Source: JAHEJA01 sp965657215 (lineage in GTDB: Bacteria; Pseudomonadota; Alphaproteobacteria; Rhodobacterales; Rhodobacteraceae). Taken from it: DNA of 64,000 nucleotides. The stretch is taken from NCBI GenBank assembly GCA_965657215.1, contig CBFHNR010000011.1, positions 26,199 to 90,198 on the forward strand. Direction: 5' to 3'. Below the pieces are notes generated by a model. That model did not search any database. It had not been told where the DNA came from and was given only the letters and a program-made list of their open reading frames with translations. Below are positions 18,701 through 26,497 of the stretch, one piece after another; the stretch's first letter is position 1; every line of letters starts with the position of its first letter. Both the position numbers and the translations under genes were made by a program.

Positions 18701-19291
18701 GGAAAGCCAGCGCAGCACAAAGATTTGCTTAAAACGGTTCTGTCCAAAGTCGAGCTTGCCTATCAAAACCTAGAAAGTGTTGAGCTAGGTGTAACGACAG
18801 TCGATCACTATTTTGATACGTTGGGTGGTATATCTCGGGCGGTCAAACGCGCCCGCAATGGCCAAGACATTGATGTCTATATCTCAGATCACACCAAGGG
18901 GCGCGGGACCGTGCGCAGCCTGTCCGATCAGGTGGCCTTGGAAACGCGATCAAGATCGCTCAACCCGAAATTCTATGAGGCCTTATTGGATCACGGAGCC
19001 GAGGGCGTGCGTCAACTCGAGGCACATGTCACGAACACAATGGGATGGTCTGCCACAACCGGCAAAGTTGAACCATGGGTATATCAACGCATCAGCGAAA
19101 CTTTTGTCTTGGACAAAGAGATGCGGGATCGTTTGGCGGAGCTTAATCCAACCGCAAGCTCACGTATGGCCAACCGGTTACTAGAGGCGACAGATCGCGC
19201 CTATTGGTCCCCAGATGCAGAAACCATCGAAGCGCTTCAAAATGCAGCCGACGCACTTGAGGACAGGATGGAAGGAATAGCGGCACAATGA
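15728..19291 (+). CDS. bchH: Magnesium chelatase large subunit H
   Basis: The 1187-residue porphyrin-binding subunit of Mg-chelatase inserts Mg2+ into protoporphyrin IX with BchI and BchD. The longer open frame reaches back to 15593 inside bchB, but the family N terminus (RIAIITLDAHNARPCERA) fits the ATG at 15728. CobN-type signatures are clear (VFAGRHGEQGGCEGCAYACK, LHFGMHGALEFMPGKQVGL, GSDNIKSDGTQIAQALALMG, IFSNAEGAYGSNVNQLVDSS). It starts 11 bp inside bchB and stops in an ATGA shared with a 23-codon mini-ORF before bchL. Confidence 0.96.
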   Translation: MRDSGLDIAPYRIAIITLDAHNARPCERALAAMAGDFPGLQVDIFAAAQWGEDPKSFDAAKQAIEQANIVVVNLLFLEEHVKPLLPVLLARRDHCDAMVSIICDAELVKLTRMGTLDMGAPESGTMALLKRLRGSSKPSTETGEKKMRMLRRLPKILKYIPGKAQDLRAWFLVMQYWLGGTDDNIEAMLRFLMSRYCSIQDWAGARVEPPKEYPDVGLYHPDLPDRITDKMSDLPQLSAPVGRVGLVLMRSYVLSGDRAHYDAVIRGFEAQNIQVVPAFAGGLDARPAIDGYFQDNGVAQVDALVSLSGFSLVGGPAYNNTDAAVEILSGLNIPYIAAHPLEFQTLSQWAVSKGGLGPIETTMLVALPELDGATNPTVFAGRHGEQGGCEGCAYACKAADIRAMAPCFERIDALVSRTKKLVELRTSTQADRKVAVVLFGFPPNAGAAGTAAYLDVFASLHNTLLGMKADGYTLDVPDTVEELREAVLGGNAKQFGQDANVAHRLGGDWIVRNTPWLDEIEAQWGSAPGRVQSDGSSVFVLGHQFGNVFVGLQPAFGYEGDPMRLLFEGGFAPTHAFSSFYQWLNTEFNADAILHFGMHGALEFMPGKQVGLNGNDWPDRLIGDLPNIYLYACNNPSEASLAKRRSNAVTITHLTPPVSAAGLYKGLQELKDSLTRWREMAGDDPHRAELEELIVQQGEAVDFDTSDVSKLWVTLLETEEALVPEGLHVVGRPLSKDQSAAYITAAGIEVTDQHAPLSELLGRSTEIPAILNALNAGFTSPVAGGDVVRSLDILPTGRNIHAFDPFRMPTTFACRQGDEQARMLLETHASLPKTVALVLWGSDNIKSDGTQIAQALALMGAKPRFDSFGRLSGADLIPLNELGRPRVDVIMTLSGIFRDLLPLQTKMLAEAAYKAACADEDPEQNFIKANVLDHMAKTGSDLETSALRIFSNAEGAYGSNVNQLVDSSSFDEEDELADAYETRKSFAYGRSGKPAQHKDLLKTVLSKVELAYQNLESVELGVTTVDHYFDTLGGISRAVKRARNGQDIDVYISDHTKGRGTVRSLSDQVALETRSRSLNPKFYEALLDHGAEGVRQLEAHVTNTMGWSATTGKVEPWVYQRISETFVLDKEMRDRLAELNPTASSRMANRLLEATDRAYWSPDAETIEALQNAADALEDRMEGIAAQ

Positions 19292-19359
19292 CCAATTTTC
19301 ACACAGACCCCGTTCACACAGACCACATTCACCCAGACCCCGAAAGGCATCTCTCATGA
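19288..19359 (+). CDS. Candidate 23-residue His/Asp-rich mini-ORF between bchH and bchL
   Basis: ATG 19288 overlaps the bchH stop (ATGA) and its own TGA (19357-19359) overlaps the bchL start (ATGA). GGAAGGAA (19270-19277) precedes it. The peptide contains three five-residue repeats of the form hydrophobic-His-Thr/Pro-Asp-Pro/His, with five His and four Asp in total. The DNA is three 15-bp direct repeats (19298-19342). It may be a coupling leader, a relic of bchL's N terminus or chance. No homologue is recognised. Confidence 0.4.
   Translation: MTNFHTDPVHTDHIHPDPERHLS
19298..19342 (+). repeat. Three tandem 15-bp repeats between bchH and bchL
   Basis: The units are TTCACACAGACCCCG, TTCACACAGACCACA and TTCACCCAGACCCCG. 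The period is a multiple of three and keeps the mini-ORF frame open. Replication slippage is the likely origin. Confidence 0.85.
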
Positions 19360-20255
19360 GCCCATTAGATAAAGCAGCCCCACAATTGCGTGGCCTTGAT
19401 GGGGAAGGATCCGTCCAAGTTCACCAGGATCCAGATACCCAAATCACGGGCGCCAAAGTCTTTTCCGTTTACGGCAAAGGCGGGATTGGCAAATCAACGA
19501 CCAGTTCCAATTTGTCAGCGGCCTTTTCCAAATTGGGAAAGCGTGTTTTGCAAATCGGCTGTGATCCCAAACACGACAGCACATTTACCCTTACGGGATC
19601 ATTGGTTCCCACGGTGATTGATATCTTGAAAGAGGTCGATTTTCACGCCGAGGAATTGCGCCCAGAGGATTTTGTCTTTGAGGGCTTTAACGGTGTGAAA
19701 TGTGTCGAAGCGGGTGGTCCGCCAGCGGGAACGGGCTGTGGCGGCTATGTTGTCGGCCAAACAGTCAAGCTTCTGAAGCAACACCATCTTTTGGATGAAA
19801 CGGATGTTGTTATCTTTGACGTGCTTGGGGATGTTGTCTGCGGTGGCTTTGCCGCACCTCTTCAACATGCAGACCGTGCGCTCATTGTGACTGCAAATGA
19901 TTTTGACAGCATTTATGCGATGAACCGTATTATTGCTGCGGTTCAAGCAAAATCCAACAACTACAAAGTGCGCCTCGCAGGGTGCGTTGCTAATCGGTCC
20001 AAAGACACAGACGAAGTTGATCGCTATTGCAAAACCGTGGGCTTTAATCGCATCGCGCATATGCCTGATGTGGATGTCATTCGACGCTCGCGCCTCAAAA
20101 AGAAAACCCTGTTTGAGATGGATTTAGACGATGAAGTGGCCGCGGTGCAGCGGGAATATATTCGCCTTGCGGAAACACTTTGGAGTGGCACAGAGCCATT
20201 GGCCCCCGCCCCAATGGAGGATCGTGACATTTTTGAATTACTAGGATTTGATTAA
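19356..20255 (+). CDS. bchL: Light-independent protochlorophyllide reductase ATP-binding subunit L
   Basis: The 299-residue NifH-like protein has the P-loop VYGKGGIGKSTTSSNLS (about 38-54) and the two cysteine regions that hold the intersubunit [4Fe-4S] cluster (AGGPPAGTGCGGY and FDVLGDVVCGGFA). It donates electrons to BchNB with ATP hydrolysis. The ATG at 19356 has AAAGG about 8 bp upstream, inside the preceding mini-ORF. The stop forms TAATG with bchM. Confidence 0.97.
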   Translation: MSPLDKAAPQLRGLDGEGSVQVHQDPDTQITGAKVFSVYGKGGIGKSTTSSNLSAAFSKLGKRVLQIGCDPKHDSTFTLTGSLVPTVIDILKEVDFHAEELRPEDFVFEGFNGVKCVEAGGPPAGTGCGGYVVGQTVKLLKQHHLLDETDVVIFDVLGDVVCGGFAAPLQHADRALIVTANDFDSIYAMNRIIAAVQAKSNNYKVRLAGCVANRSKDTDEVDRYCKTVGFNRIAHMPDVDVIRRSRLKKKTLFEMDLDDEVAAVQREYIRLAETLWSGTEPLAPAPMEDRDIFELLGFD

Positions 20256-20926
20256 TGAACTACGCGAAGACCTTATCACGGGTTGAAACTTATTTTGACA
20301 CAACGGCGACCAAGACATGGGAGCGTCTGACCTCTGATGCGCCTGTGTCGCGCATTCGTCAAACTGTGCGCGCTGGGCGGGATCAGATGCGTGCCAAACT
20401 CTTGGATCAACTCCCCCAAGATTTAACAGGCTTGCGTGTTTTGGATGCAGGTTGCGGTGTTGGGCAATTGTCTCAAGAGCTGGTTCTTCGCGGTGCAGAT
20501 GTGTTCGCAACGGACATAAGCCCATCCTTGATTGACATCGCCAAGAAACGGATCGCCCCTGATTTACAGGACAAGATCGAATTTGTTGTGGGGGATATGT
20601 TGGATCCCGCTCTCGGTCGCTTTGATCATGTCATCGCGATGGATAGTTTGATCTATTATTCCGAAGCTGATCTCGCATCCGCCATCGGATCATTGGTGTC
20701 GCGAACCCGTGGGCAAGTGAACTTTACCGTGGCGCCAAAAACGCCATTGCTTATGGCAATGTGGTATGCGGGCAAATTGGCGCCCAAGGGCGACAAATCC
20801 CCAATCATGGTGCCCCAATCAGCCAAATCCCTTAATAGTAGCCTCGGGGCGTCAGCCCAGATTGTGGACCTTGGCCGCATCACATCAGGGTTTTATATTT
20901 CACAAGCGCTGGGAGCCCATTCATGA
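20255..20926 (+). CDS. bchM: Mg-protoporphyrin IX O-methyltransferase
   Basis: The 223-residue SAM-dependent methyltransferase has motif I LRVLDAGCGVGQLSQEL and the post-motif DVFATDISPSLI, followed by DHVIAMDSLIYY. It methylates the ring C propionate of Mg-protoporphyrin, giving the substrate of AcsF. It follows bchL by TAATG and overlaps lhaA by ATGA. Confidence 0.96.
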   Translation: MNYAKTLSRVETYFDTTATKTWERLTSDAPVSRIRQTVRAGRDQMRAKLLDQLPQDLTGLRVLDAGCGVGQLSQELVLRGADVFATDISPSLIDIAKKRIAPDLQDKIEFVVGDMLDPALGRFDHVIAMDSLIYYSEADLASAIGSLVSRTRGQVNFTVAPKTPLLMAMWYAGKLAPKGDKSPIMVPQSAKSLNSSLGASAQIVDLGRITSGFYISQALGAHS

Positions 20927-22359
20927 CCTCCCATTCTTGGACACAGATGACACGCGCAATGTTGCCATTTGCTGATGCCGCAAGTGCGAGCTTGCCATTG
21001 GCGCAACTCTTGCGGCTGTCTTTGTTCCAAGTATCTGTCGGTATGGCGAGTGTCCTACTTCTTGGGACACTCAATCGGGTCATGATTGTTGAATTGAGCG
21101 TCCCCGCAATGATCGTGGCAATAATGATCGCATTGCCGGTTCTGATTGCTCCGTTTCGGGCAGTATTAGGATTTCGCTCTGACAACTATCGCTCTGCCAT
21201 CGGCTGGAAGCGGGTGCCGTTCATCTGGTTCGGCTCGTTATGGCAAATGGGTGGTTTGGCTGTTATGCCATTTGCCTTGATTGTTTTGTCAGGGGATCAA
21301 ACATTGGGTCCGGCTTGGGCGGGCGAAATCCTTGCGGCTTTGGCGTTTTTGATGACGGGCTTAGGGTTGCATATGACGCAAACGGCTGGGCTTGCATTGG
21401 CCAGTGATCGGGCCAGTGACGAGACACGCCACCGCGTCGTTGCGTTGCTCTATGTGATGTATTTGATCGGCATGGGGATATCCGCCTTGATTATCGGCTA
21501 TCTATTGCGTGATTTTTCGAATTTGACATTGATCCGCGTGGTCCAAGGAACGGCTCTGGTGGGGCTCGTGTTGAACTTGATCGCGCTTTGGAAACAAGAA
21601 GCGATGCGCCCGATGACCAAGGGTGAGCGCGCTGCGCCGCGTCCTGCGTTTGCGCAAGCCTGGGCAGATCTCATCGCGACGGGATCTGCGCTCCGGCTCA
21701 TGGTGATTGTTTTTGTGGGAACGCTTGCGTTTAATATGCAAGACGTCCTGTTAGAACCCTATGGCGGCGAGATTTTAGGATTGAGTGTCGGCACGACAAC
21801 GTGGTTAAGCGCGGCTTGGTCTTTTGGGGCTTTGATCGGTTTGGCCTGTGCTGCGAAACGGCTAAAGCAGCATCAACATCCGCATCGCTTGATGTTGCAG
21901 GCGCTTATTGTGGGCTTGCTCGCCTTTCCTATGGTGATCATTGCAACGCCTCTTGGCTCCGCTGGCATCTTCTTTTTAGGCGCTCTCTGTGTCGGATTAG
22001 GTTCTGGGCTTTTCGCAGTTGCCACGTTGATTGCTGCAATGACCTTGCCCGTCACCCAAAACGCAGGTCGCGGACTTGTATTGGGTGTCTGGGGAGCGGC
22101 CCAAGCAACGGCGGCAGGATGCGCAATCGCTTTGGGTGGCATCTTGCGCGATGTTTTTGCTCAATTGGCCAATAGCGGCGTGTTTGGGCCCAATTGGACG
22201 GGGGCATCCCTTGGCTATATCGCAGTCTATCAGACGGAAATTATCCTTTTGATCCTCTGCCTCATTATTCACGCACCTCTTTTGCGATTACCGCAATCGA
22301 CAACTTCCAATTCTGACACGGGATCAGAGGGCATTCGGCTCGCTGATTTCCCAATGTGA
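20923..22359 (+). CDS. lhaA: Light-harvesting 1 assembly protein (PucC family)
   Basis: The 478-residue protein has twelve predicted membrane segments and PucC signatures (GTLNRVMIVELSVPA, FRSDNYRSAIGWKRVPFIW, LVLGVWGAAQATAAG). LhaA promotes assembly of the LH1 antenna around the reaction centre. Its place between bchM and puhA is conserved in purple bacteria, and the puhA promoter usually lies within it. It is paralogous to the protein at 7644-8951. Confidence 0.95.
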   Translation: MTSHSWTQMTRAMLPFADAASASLPLAQLLRLSLFQVSVGMASVLLLGTLNRVMIVELSVPAMIVAIMIALPVLIAPFRAVLGFRSDNYRSAIGWKRVPFIWFGSLWQMGGLAVMPFALIVLSGDQTLGPAWAGEILAALAFLMTGLGLHMTQTAGLALASDRASDETRHRVVALLYVMYLIGMGISALIIGYLLRDFSNLTLIRVVQGTALVGLVLNLIALWKQEAMRPMTKGERAAPRPAFAQAWADLIATGSALRLMVIVFVGTLAFNMQDVLLEPYGGEILGLSVGTTTWLSAAWSFGALIGLACAAKRLKQHQHPHRLMLQALIVGLLAFPMVIIATPLGSAGIFFLGALCVGLGSGLFAVATLIAAMTLPVTQNAGRGLVLGVWGAAQATAAGCAIALGGILRDVFAQLANSGVFGPNWTGASLGYIAVYQTEIILLILCLIIHAPLLRLPQSTTSNSDTGSEGIRLADFPM

Positions 22360-22386
22360 TCAGTGTAATTTTGAAAGGATACTGAC

Positions 22387-23154
22387 ATGACGACAGCATT
22401 TATTGGAAACTTTGACCTCGCCAGTGCCGCGCTTTGGCTGTTCTGGATATTTTTTGCTTTGCTCATTTTCTATATTCAGCGCGAAAATATGCGCGAAGGA
22501 TACCCGCTAGAAAATGACGATGGCACAGAAGCCGCCAACCAAGGGCCGTTTCCTTTACCTGAGCCAAAAACCTTTAAGCTTCCGCATGGTCGGGGTGAGG
22601 CAACATTTCCAAACACAGACGGAGAACGTCGTGAGGTCGCCCTAGAGCAAACCAACAAAGCAAACGGATACCCATTTGAACCTACCGGCGACCCGATGAA
22701 GGACGGCGTTGGTCCCGCATCTTGGGCGGCGCGCCGCGATGTTGCCGAGCTTGATGCACATGGTCATCCAAAGATCATCCCACTCTCGGGAAGTGATAAA
22801 TTCTTTGTCTCTGCGGGACGTGATCCGCGTGGATTGCCTGTCATGGCGGGTGATGGTGAAATCGTGGGCATGATCTCAGACATGTGGATCGATGAACCAG
22901 AGCAGCTTGTTCGCTATTTGGAAATCGAACTTGATGCTTCATTTGGAGAGGGAACGCGTTTGGTTCCAATGACCTTGGCGCGCATTCATTCAAACCGTGT
23001 CGCGATCAAGTCGATCTTTGGCAAGCACTTCAATGATGTCCCCAAGCATAAGGCCGTCAATCAAGTGACCTTGTTAGAAGAGGACAAGATTTCCGCCTAT
23101 TACGCTGGTGGAACGCTTTATGCCTCTGCTGAACGCCAAAATCCGCAACTCTAA
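22387..23154 (+). CDS. puhA: Photosynthetic reaction centre H subunit
   Basis: The 255-residue protein has one N-terminal membrane helix (about 12-32, ending FYIQRENMREGYPLE) and a cytoplasmic PRC-barrel domain (VMAGDGEIVGMISDMWIDEPE, RYLEIEL, LVPMTLARI). It caps the L-M core on the cytoplasmic side and shapes proton paths to QB. GAAAGGA (22372-22378) precedes the ATG. The gene opens the puh group. Confidence 0.97.
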   Translation: MTTAFIGNFDLASAALWLFWIFFALLIFYIQRENMREGYPLENDDGTEAANQGPFPLPEPKTFKLPHGRGEATFPNTDGERREVALEQTNKANGYPFEPTGDPMKDGVGPASWAARRDVAELDAHGHPKIIPLSGSDKFFVSAGRDPRGLPVMAGDGEIVGMISDMWIDEPEQLVRYLEIELDASFGEGTRLVPMTLARIHSNRVAIKSIFGKHFNDVPKHKAVNQVTLLEEDKISAYYAGGTLYASAERQNPQL

Positions 23155-23173
23155 ATCACGTTAGGGACCTGAG

Positions 23174-23812
23174 ATGTCACATGATGATTTCGCATTCGAA
23201 CCAATCAAAGGCCTGCCTCAAGAGCCGCCACGCGGCGAGGTTATCCTTTGGCAGGGGAGACCACATTGGTGGCGTTTGACCGTGGAGTCACTGAACCTTT
23301 GGTGGGTTGTGGGATATTTTGTCTGTCTCGGCCTCTGGCGGTTTGTGAGCGTCATTGATGTGTTCACGCTGTCACGCGCTATTGCGGTCTCGGTTCCCTT
23401 TTTGATCTTAGGGGGGATAACGGCGTTGATGTTGATGATTGTGGGATATGTGCAAGCGCGCTCAACAGTTTACACCATCACGAACCGACGCGTGGCAATG
23501 CGCGTCGGGGCGGCTTTGACTGTGACGTTGAACGTGCCTTTCACACAAATTGAAAACGCATCTGTGGCGCGGGGCAAGTCAGGAACTGGGAATATTGCCT
23601 TAGACACAGTTGGGCACACACCGTTTTCCTTTCTCGTTCTATGGCCACATGCACGCCCGTGGCATTTTGCCAAACCTCAACCCACGCTGAGAAGCATTCC
23701 CAATGTGACAGAGGTTTCTGATGTTTTAGCCAAGGCCGCGAAAGCACGCATAATCGAAGTCGAAAATAGCCAAGATGCCTCAGCCCCAGAGCTGAGCATA
23801 GCTGCGCAATAG
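23174..23812 (+). CDS. puhB: Photosynthetic complex assembly protein PuhB
   Basis: The 212-residue protein has membrane segments at about 45-70 and 75-97 and a PH-like domain beyond (VYTITNRRVAMRVGAALTV). PuhB helps reaction-centre assembly in Rhodobacter. It follows puhA by 19 bp with a clear ribosome binding site (AGGGACCTGAG) and leads into puhC. Confidence 0.92.
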   Translation: MSHDDFAFEPIKGLPQEPPRGEVILWQGRPHWWRLTVESLNLWWVVGYFVCLGLWRFVSVIDVFTLSRAIAVSVPFLILGGITALMLMIVGYVQARSTVYTITNRRVAMRVGAALTVTLNVPFTQIENASVARGKSGTGNIALDTVGHTPFSFLVLWPHARPWHFAKPQPTLRSIPNVTEVSDVLAKAAKARIIEVENSQDASAPELSIAAQ

Positions 23813-23818
23813 GATCTG

Positions 23819-24289
23819 ATGATGAGCTCAACACGACACAACGACCAAGAAGAAACCATTCCACGCATTGCTTTGTTGGCAATGTTTGCTTTGGTCGTCG
23901 TCGTGTTATGCGCGGTCAGCGTTGCACGTTATCTCGGGATGCCGACGGTTGCAAAACCGCCTGTCTCCGAGGTACGCGCGCAGGCATCGCTTTATCTCTT
24001 TGGACAACAAAGCGGTGCGGTTCGCGTTTTAGACGAACATGGGGCTGTCCTTGCCGATCTCGATGGTGAGGAGGGTGGTTTCGTATCCGGTGTTGCCCGT
24101 GTGATTGAACGGGAACGTCAAAAAATTGGGGCCGACTTAGAGGCACCCGTGCATGTCCGTTGGCATGAGAACAATCGTATTTCAATTTTTGACCCACAGA
24201 CCAGTTGGCAAGCGGATCTGATGGGCTTTGGCGCGGATAATTCCCGCGCATTTGCCATGCTTGTAGCCAAAGCAACAGAAGGGAACTAA
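23819..24289 (+). CDS. puhC: Photosynthetic complex assembly protein PuhC
   Basis: The 156-residue protein has one N-terminal membrane helix (about 17-40) and a periplasmic domain (EVRAQASLYLFGQQSGAVRVLDE). PuhC is needed for efficient LH1/reaction-centre assembly. Two adjacent ATG codons (23819 and 23822) can serve as start. It is 6 bp from puhB and 2 bp from the next gene. Confidence 0.9.
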   Translation: MMSSTRHNDQEETIPRIALLAMFALVVVVLCAVSVARYLGMPTVAKPPVSEVRAQASLYLFGQQSGAVRVLDEHGAVLADLDGEEGGFVSGVARVIERERQKIGADLEAPVHVRWHENNRISIFDPQTSWQADLMGFGADNSRAFAMLVAKATEGN

Positions 24290-24291
24290 AA

Positions 24292-24588
24292 ATGGGAATT
24301 TTTACACGCGACAGAGAACAGGTGCCTTGTACCGTTGAGATCAGTCATAAATTTGAAAGCCTGCATGCCCATGTCCGCTTTAATAATGGGGCGGTCATTC
24401 ACCCAGGTGATGAAGTCCAAGTTCAAGGGCCAGAAATTATGGCCCCCTTTGGCGAAGTTGTTAGCGAAGATCGTGATGCGATAATCCTTCGCGCCAGTTT
24501 GCTTGAACGTCTCTGGACCAAAGCCACGGGCGATTTCGAGGTTATGGAACTTTGTGAGTTTTCATTTTCTGAGGAGGCAACGCTATGA
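24292..24588 (+). CDS. Conserved small protein between puhC and acsF
   Basis: The 98-residue soluble protein has no recognised domain. Its middle resembles a small beta-barrel (VRFNNGAVIHPGDEVQVQGP, GEVVSEDRDAIILRASLLERL). The last four bases form ATGA with acsF, so the two are translationally coupled. Genes of this size sit at the same place in related clusters. A role in cyclase function or puh assembly is inferred only from coupling. Confidence 0.75.
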   Translation: MGIFTRDREQVPCTVEISHKFESLHAHVRFNNGAVIHPGDEVQVQGPEIMAPFGEVVSEDRDAIILRASLLERLWTKATGDFEVMELCEFSFSEEATL

Positions 24589-25682
24589 ATATGCATTCCG
24601 CCGACGCGACAACCGCAGAAGAAGCCATTTCGATCCAAGAGGCAATGGATAGCGACATGGCAACCGAAGTTGCGATGCAAGACACCTTGCTCACGCCACG
24701 GTTTTATACGACTGATTTTGATGAATTAGATGCCATCGATGTCAGCAATATCCGCGATGAATGGGATCCACTCATTGCGCAAATGGTGAGTGATCCAAAC
24801 AAGGGTCATTTTAAAAAGAATGCCGATTGGGATGAGGTCGATTGGAACGGTATGGAGCCCACCTTGAAAAAGGAACTCATCGATTTCTTGATCAGCTCAT
24901 GCACCGCTGAATTTTCTGGATGCGTCCTTTACAAAGAGATGAAGCGGCGCGGCTCTAACAAAGAGATCACGCAGCTTTTCCAACTAATGGCACGCGATGA
25001 GGCGCGTCATGCAGGCTTTATCAACGATGCCTTGCGCGAAGCTGGTGTTGCCGTGAATTTAGGGTTTTTGACTCAAAAGAAAAAATACACCTATTTCCGC
25101 CCCAAGTTTATTTATTATGCCACATATCTGTCTGAAAAAATTGGATATGCGCGCTATATTACGATTTTCCGTCATTTGGAAAAGCACCCTGAATTCCGCT
25201 TTCACCCAATTTTCAAGTGGTTTGAAGAATGGTGCAATGATGAATTTTCACATGGCGAAGCCTTCGCGTTGTTGATGAAAACCGATCCGAAATTGACCAG
25301 TGGCCTCAATGTGTGGTGGATCAAGTTTTTCCTCACTGCTGTCTATGCAACGATGTATATCCGCGACCATCAACGTCCTGCATTTCACAAAGCGCTTGGG
25401 GTTGATCCAGATTGGTATGCGCATGAAGTTTTTACCAAGACGTCTAAACTCACCCAGCAAATTTTCCCGATCACTTTGGACATTGAACATCCCCGTTGGG
25501 CGCGTGGTTTGAAAAAGCTTCAAGTGGCCAATGTTGATCTTGCAAATGCAAAACGGGACGGTCGCAAACTTGCGCAGTTGGGCGCGAGCCTGCGTGCAGG
25601 TCTGGCTTTTGTATCGCTCTATTTCATCCCTGCGAACAAACATAATGTTCCAGAGGTGACGACAATGGTACCTGCGTATTAA
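24585..25682 (+). CDS. acsF: Aerobic Mg-protoporphyrin IX monomethyl ester cyclase (di-iron)
   Basis: The 365-residue protein has the rubrerythrin-like di-iron ligand set: TAEFSGCVLYKEMKRR, MARDEARHAGF (EARH) and CNDEFSHGEAFAL (EFSH). AcsF forms the isocyclic ring E using O2. It is the only cyclase seen in the window; the radical-SAM BchE is absent from its usual place beside bchG. The start overlaps the small upstream gene, and the stop forms TAATG with puhE. Confidence 0.96.
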   Translation: MNMHSADATTAEEAISIQEAMDSDMATEVAMQDTLLTPRFYTTDFDELDAIDVSNIRDEWDPLIAQMVSDPNKGHFKKNADWDEVDWNGMEPTLKKELIDFLISSCTAEFSGCVLYKEMKRRGSNKEITQLFQLMARDEARHAGFINDALREAGVAVNLGFLTQKKKYTYFRPKFIYYATYLSEKIGYARYITIFRHLEKHPEFRFHPIFKWFEEWCNDEFSHGEAFALLMKTDPKLTSGLNVWWIKFFLTAVYATMYIRDHQRPAFHKALGVDPDWYAHEVFTKTSKLTQQIFPITLDIEHPRWARGLKKLQVANVDLANAKRDGRKLAQLGASLRAGLAFVSLYFIPANKHNVPEVTTMVPAY

Positions 25683-26497
25683 TGTCTAACCCGGTCGTCA
25701 TAGCGAGCCTAAGTGCGATATTTAGCTGGTGGTTGTTCACTGGTGTGATTTTGCTTGTGGTTCGGCTTGGCGATCGGTTTGACACCTCGGTGCGTACCTC
25801 GTTGTGCTGGGCAAGTTTTCCCATAGCTTTGCTCGGTGTTTGGGGCATGATGAGCACGGCGCATCTCTCAAGTCTAAGCGCTGTTTACGGTGCGTTTCTA
25901 TCAGCTTTGTTGATTTGGGGCTGGATTGAATTCGCCTTTTTAACAGGGGTCATCACGGGGCCAAACCGAACGGAATGCCCCAAAGATATCAATGAATTGG
26001 AGCGTTTTATTCGCGCTTGGGGAACGCTTGCCTATCACGAAATCGCTTTGCTCGTTGCTCTCATGTTGGTGATTTTTGTCACATGGGGCGCGACCAACAC
26101 ATTTGGCGCTTGGACCTTTATCATCTTGTATGGCGCGCGTGTCTTTGCAAAACTTAATCTCTATTTCGGTGTGCCAAGGGTGAATGTCGAATTCATCCCC
26201 AAAGCCTTGACCCATCTGATTAGCCATTTCAAAATTGCAGCGTTGAATTGGTTTTTCCCGCTCTCAGTCACTTTGCTCACCTTTGCCCTTGGCTGTTGGG
26301 TCGAGCGCATTTTTGCCTCCAGCTCGGTCGAAGAGATCACGGGGTTTACCCTCCTTGCTGCGATGACCTCAATGGCATTGCTTGAGCATTGGGTGATGGT
26401 GTTACCTGTCCCCGATGCACGTTTATGGCGCTGGATGCTGCCACAAAAAGAAACTGTTACCACTCCGATACGTCGAAAGGATTCCCATGGATTATGA
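25682..26497 (+). CDS. puhE: Photosynthetic complex assembly protein PuhE
   Basis: The 271-residue protein has seven or eight hydrophobic segments and the family stretch ARVFAKLNLYFGVPRVNVEFIP. PuhE is a membrane protein influencing reaction-centre and pigment synthesis in Rhodobacter. It is coupled by TAATG to acsF and overlaps hemA by 11 bp. Confidence 0.9.
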   Translation: MSNPVVIASLSAIFSWWLFTGVILLVVRLGDRFDTSVRTSLCWASFPIALLGVWGMMSTAHLSSLSAVYGAFLSALLIWGWIEFAFLTGVITGPNRTECPKDINELERFIRAWGTLAYHEIALLVALMLVIFVTWGATNTFGAWTFIILYGARVFAKLNLYFGVPRVNVEFIPKALTHLISHFKIAALNWFFPLSVTLLTFALGCWVERIFASSSVEEITGFTLLAAMTSMALLEHWVMVLPVPDARLWRWMLPQKETVTTPIRRKDSHGL

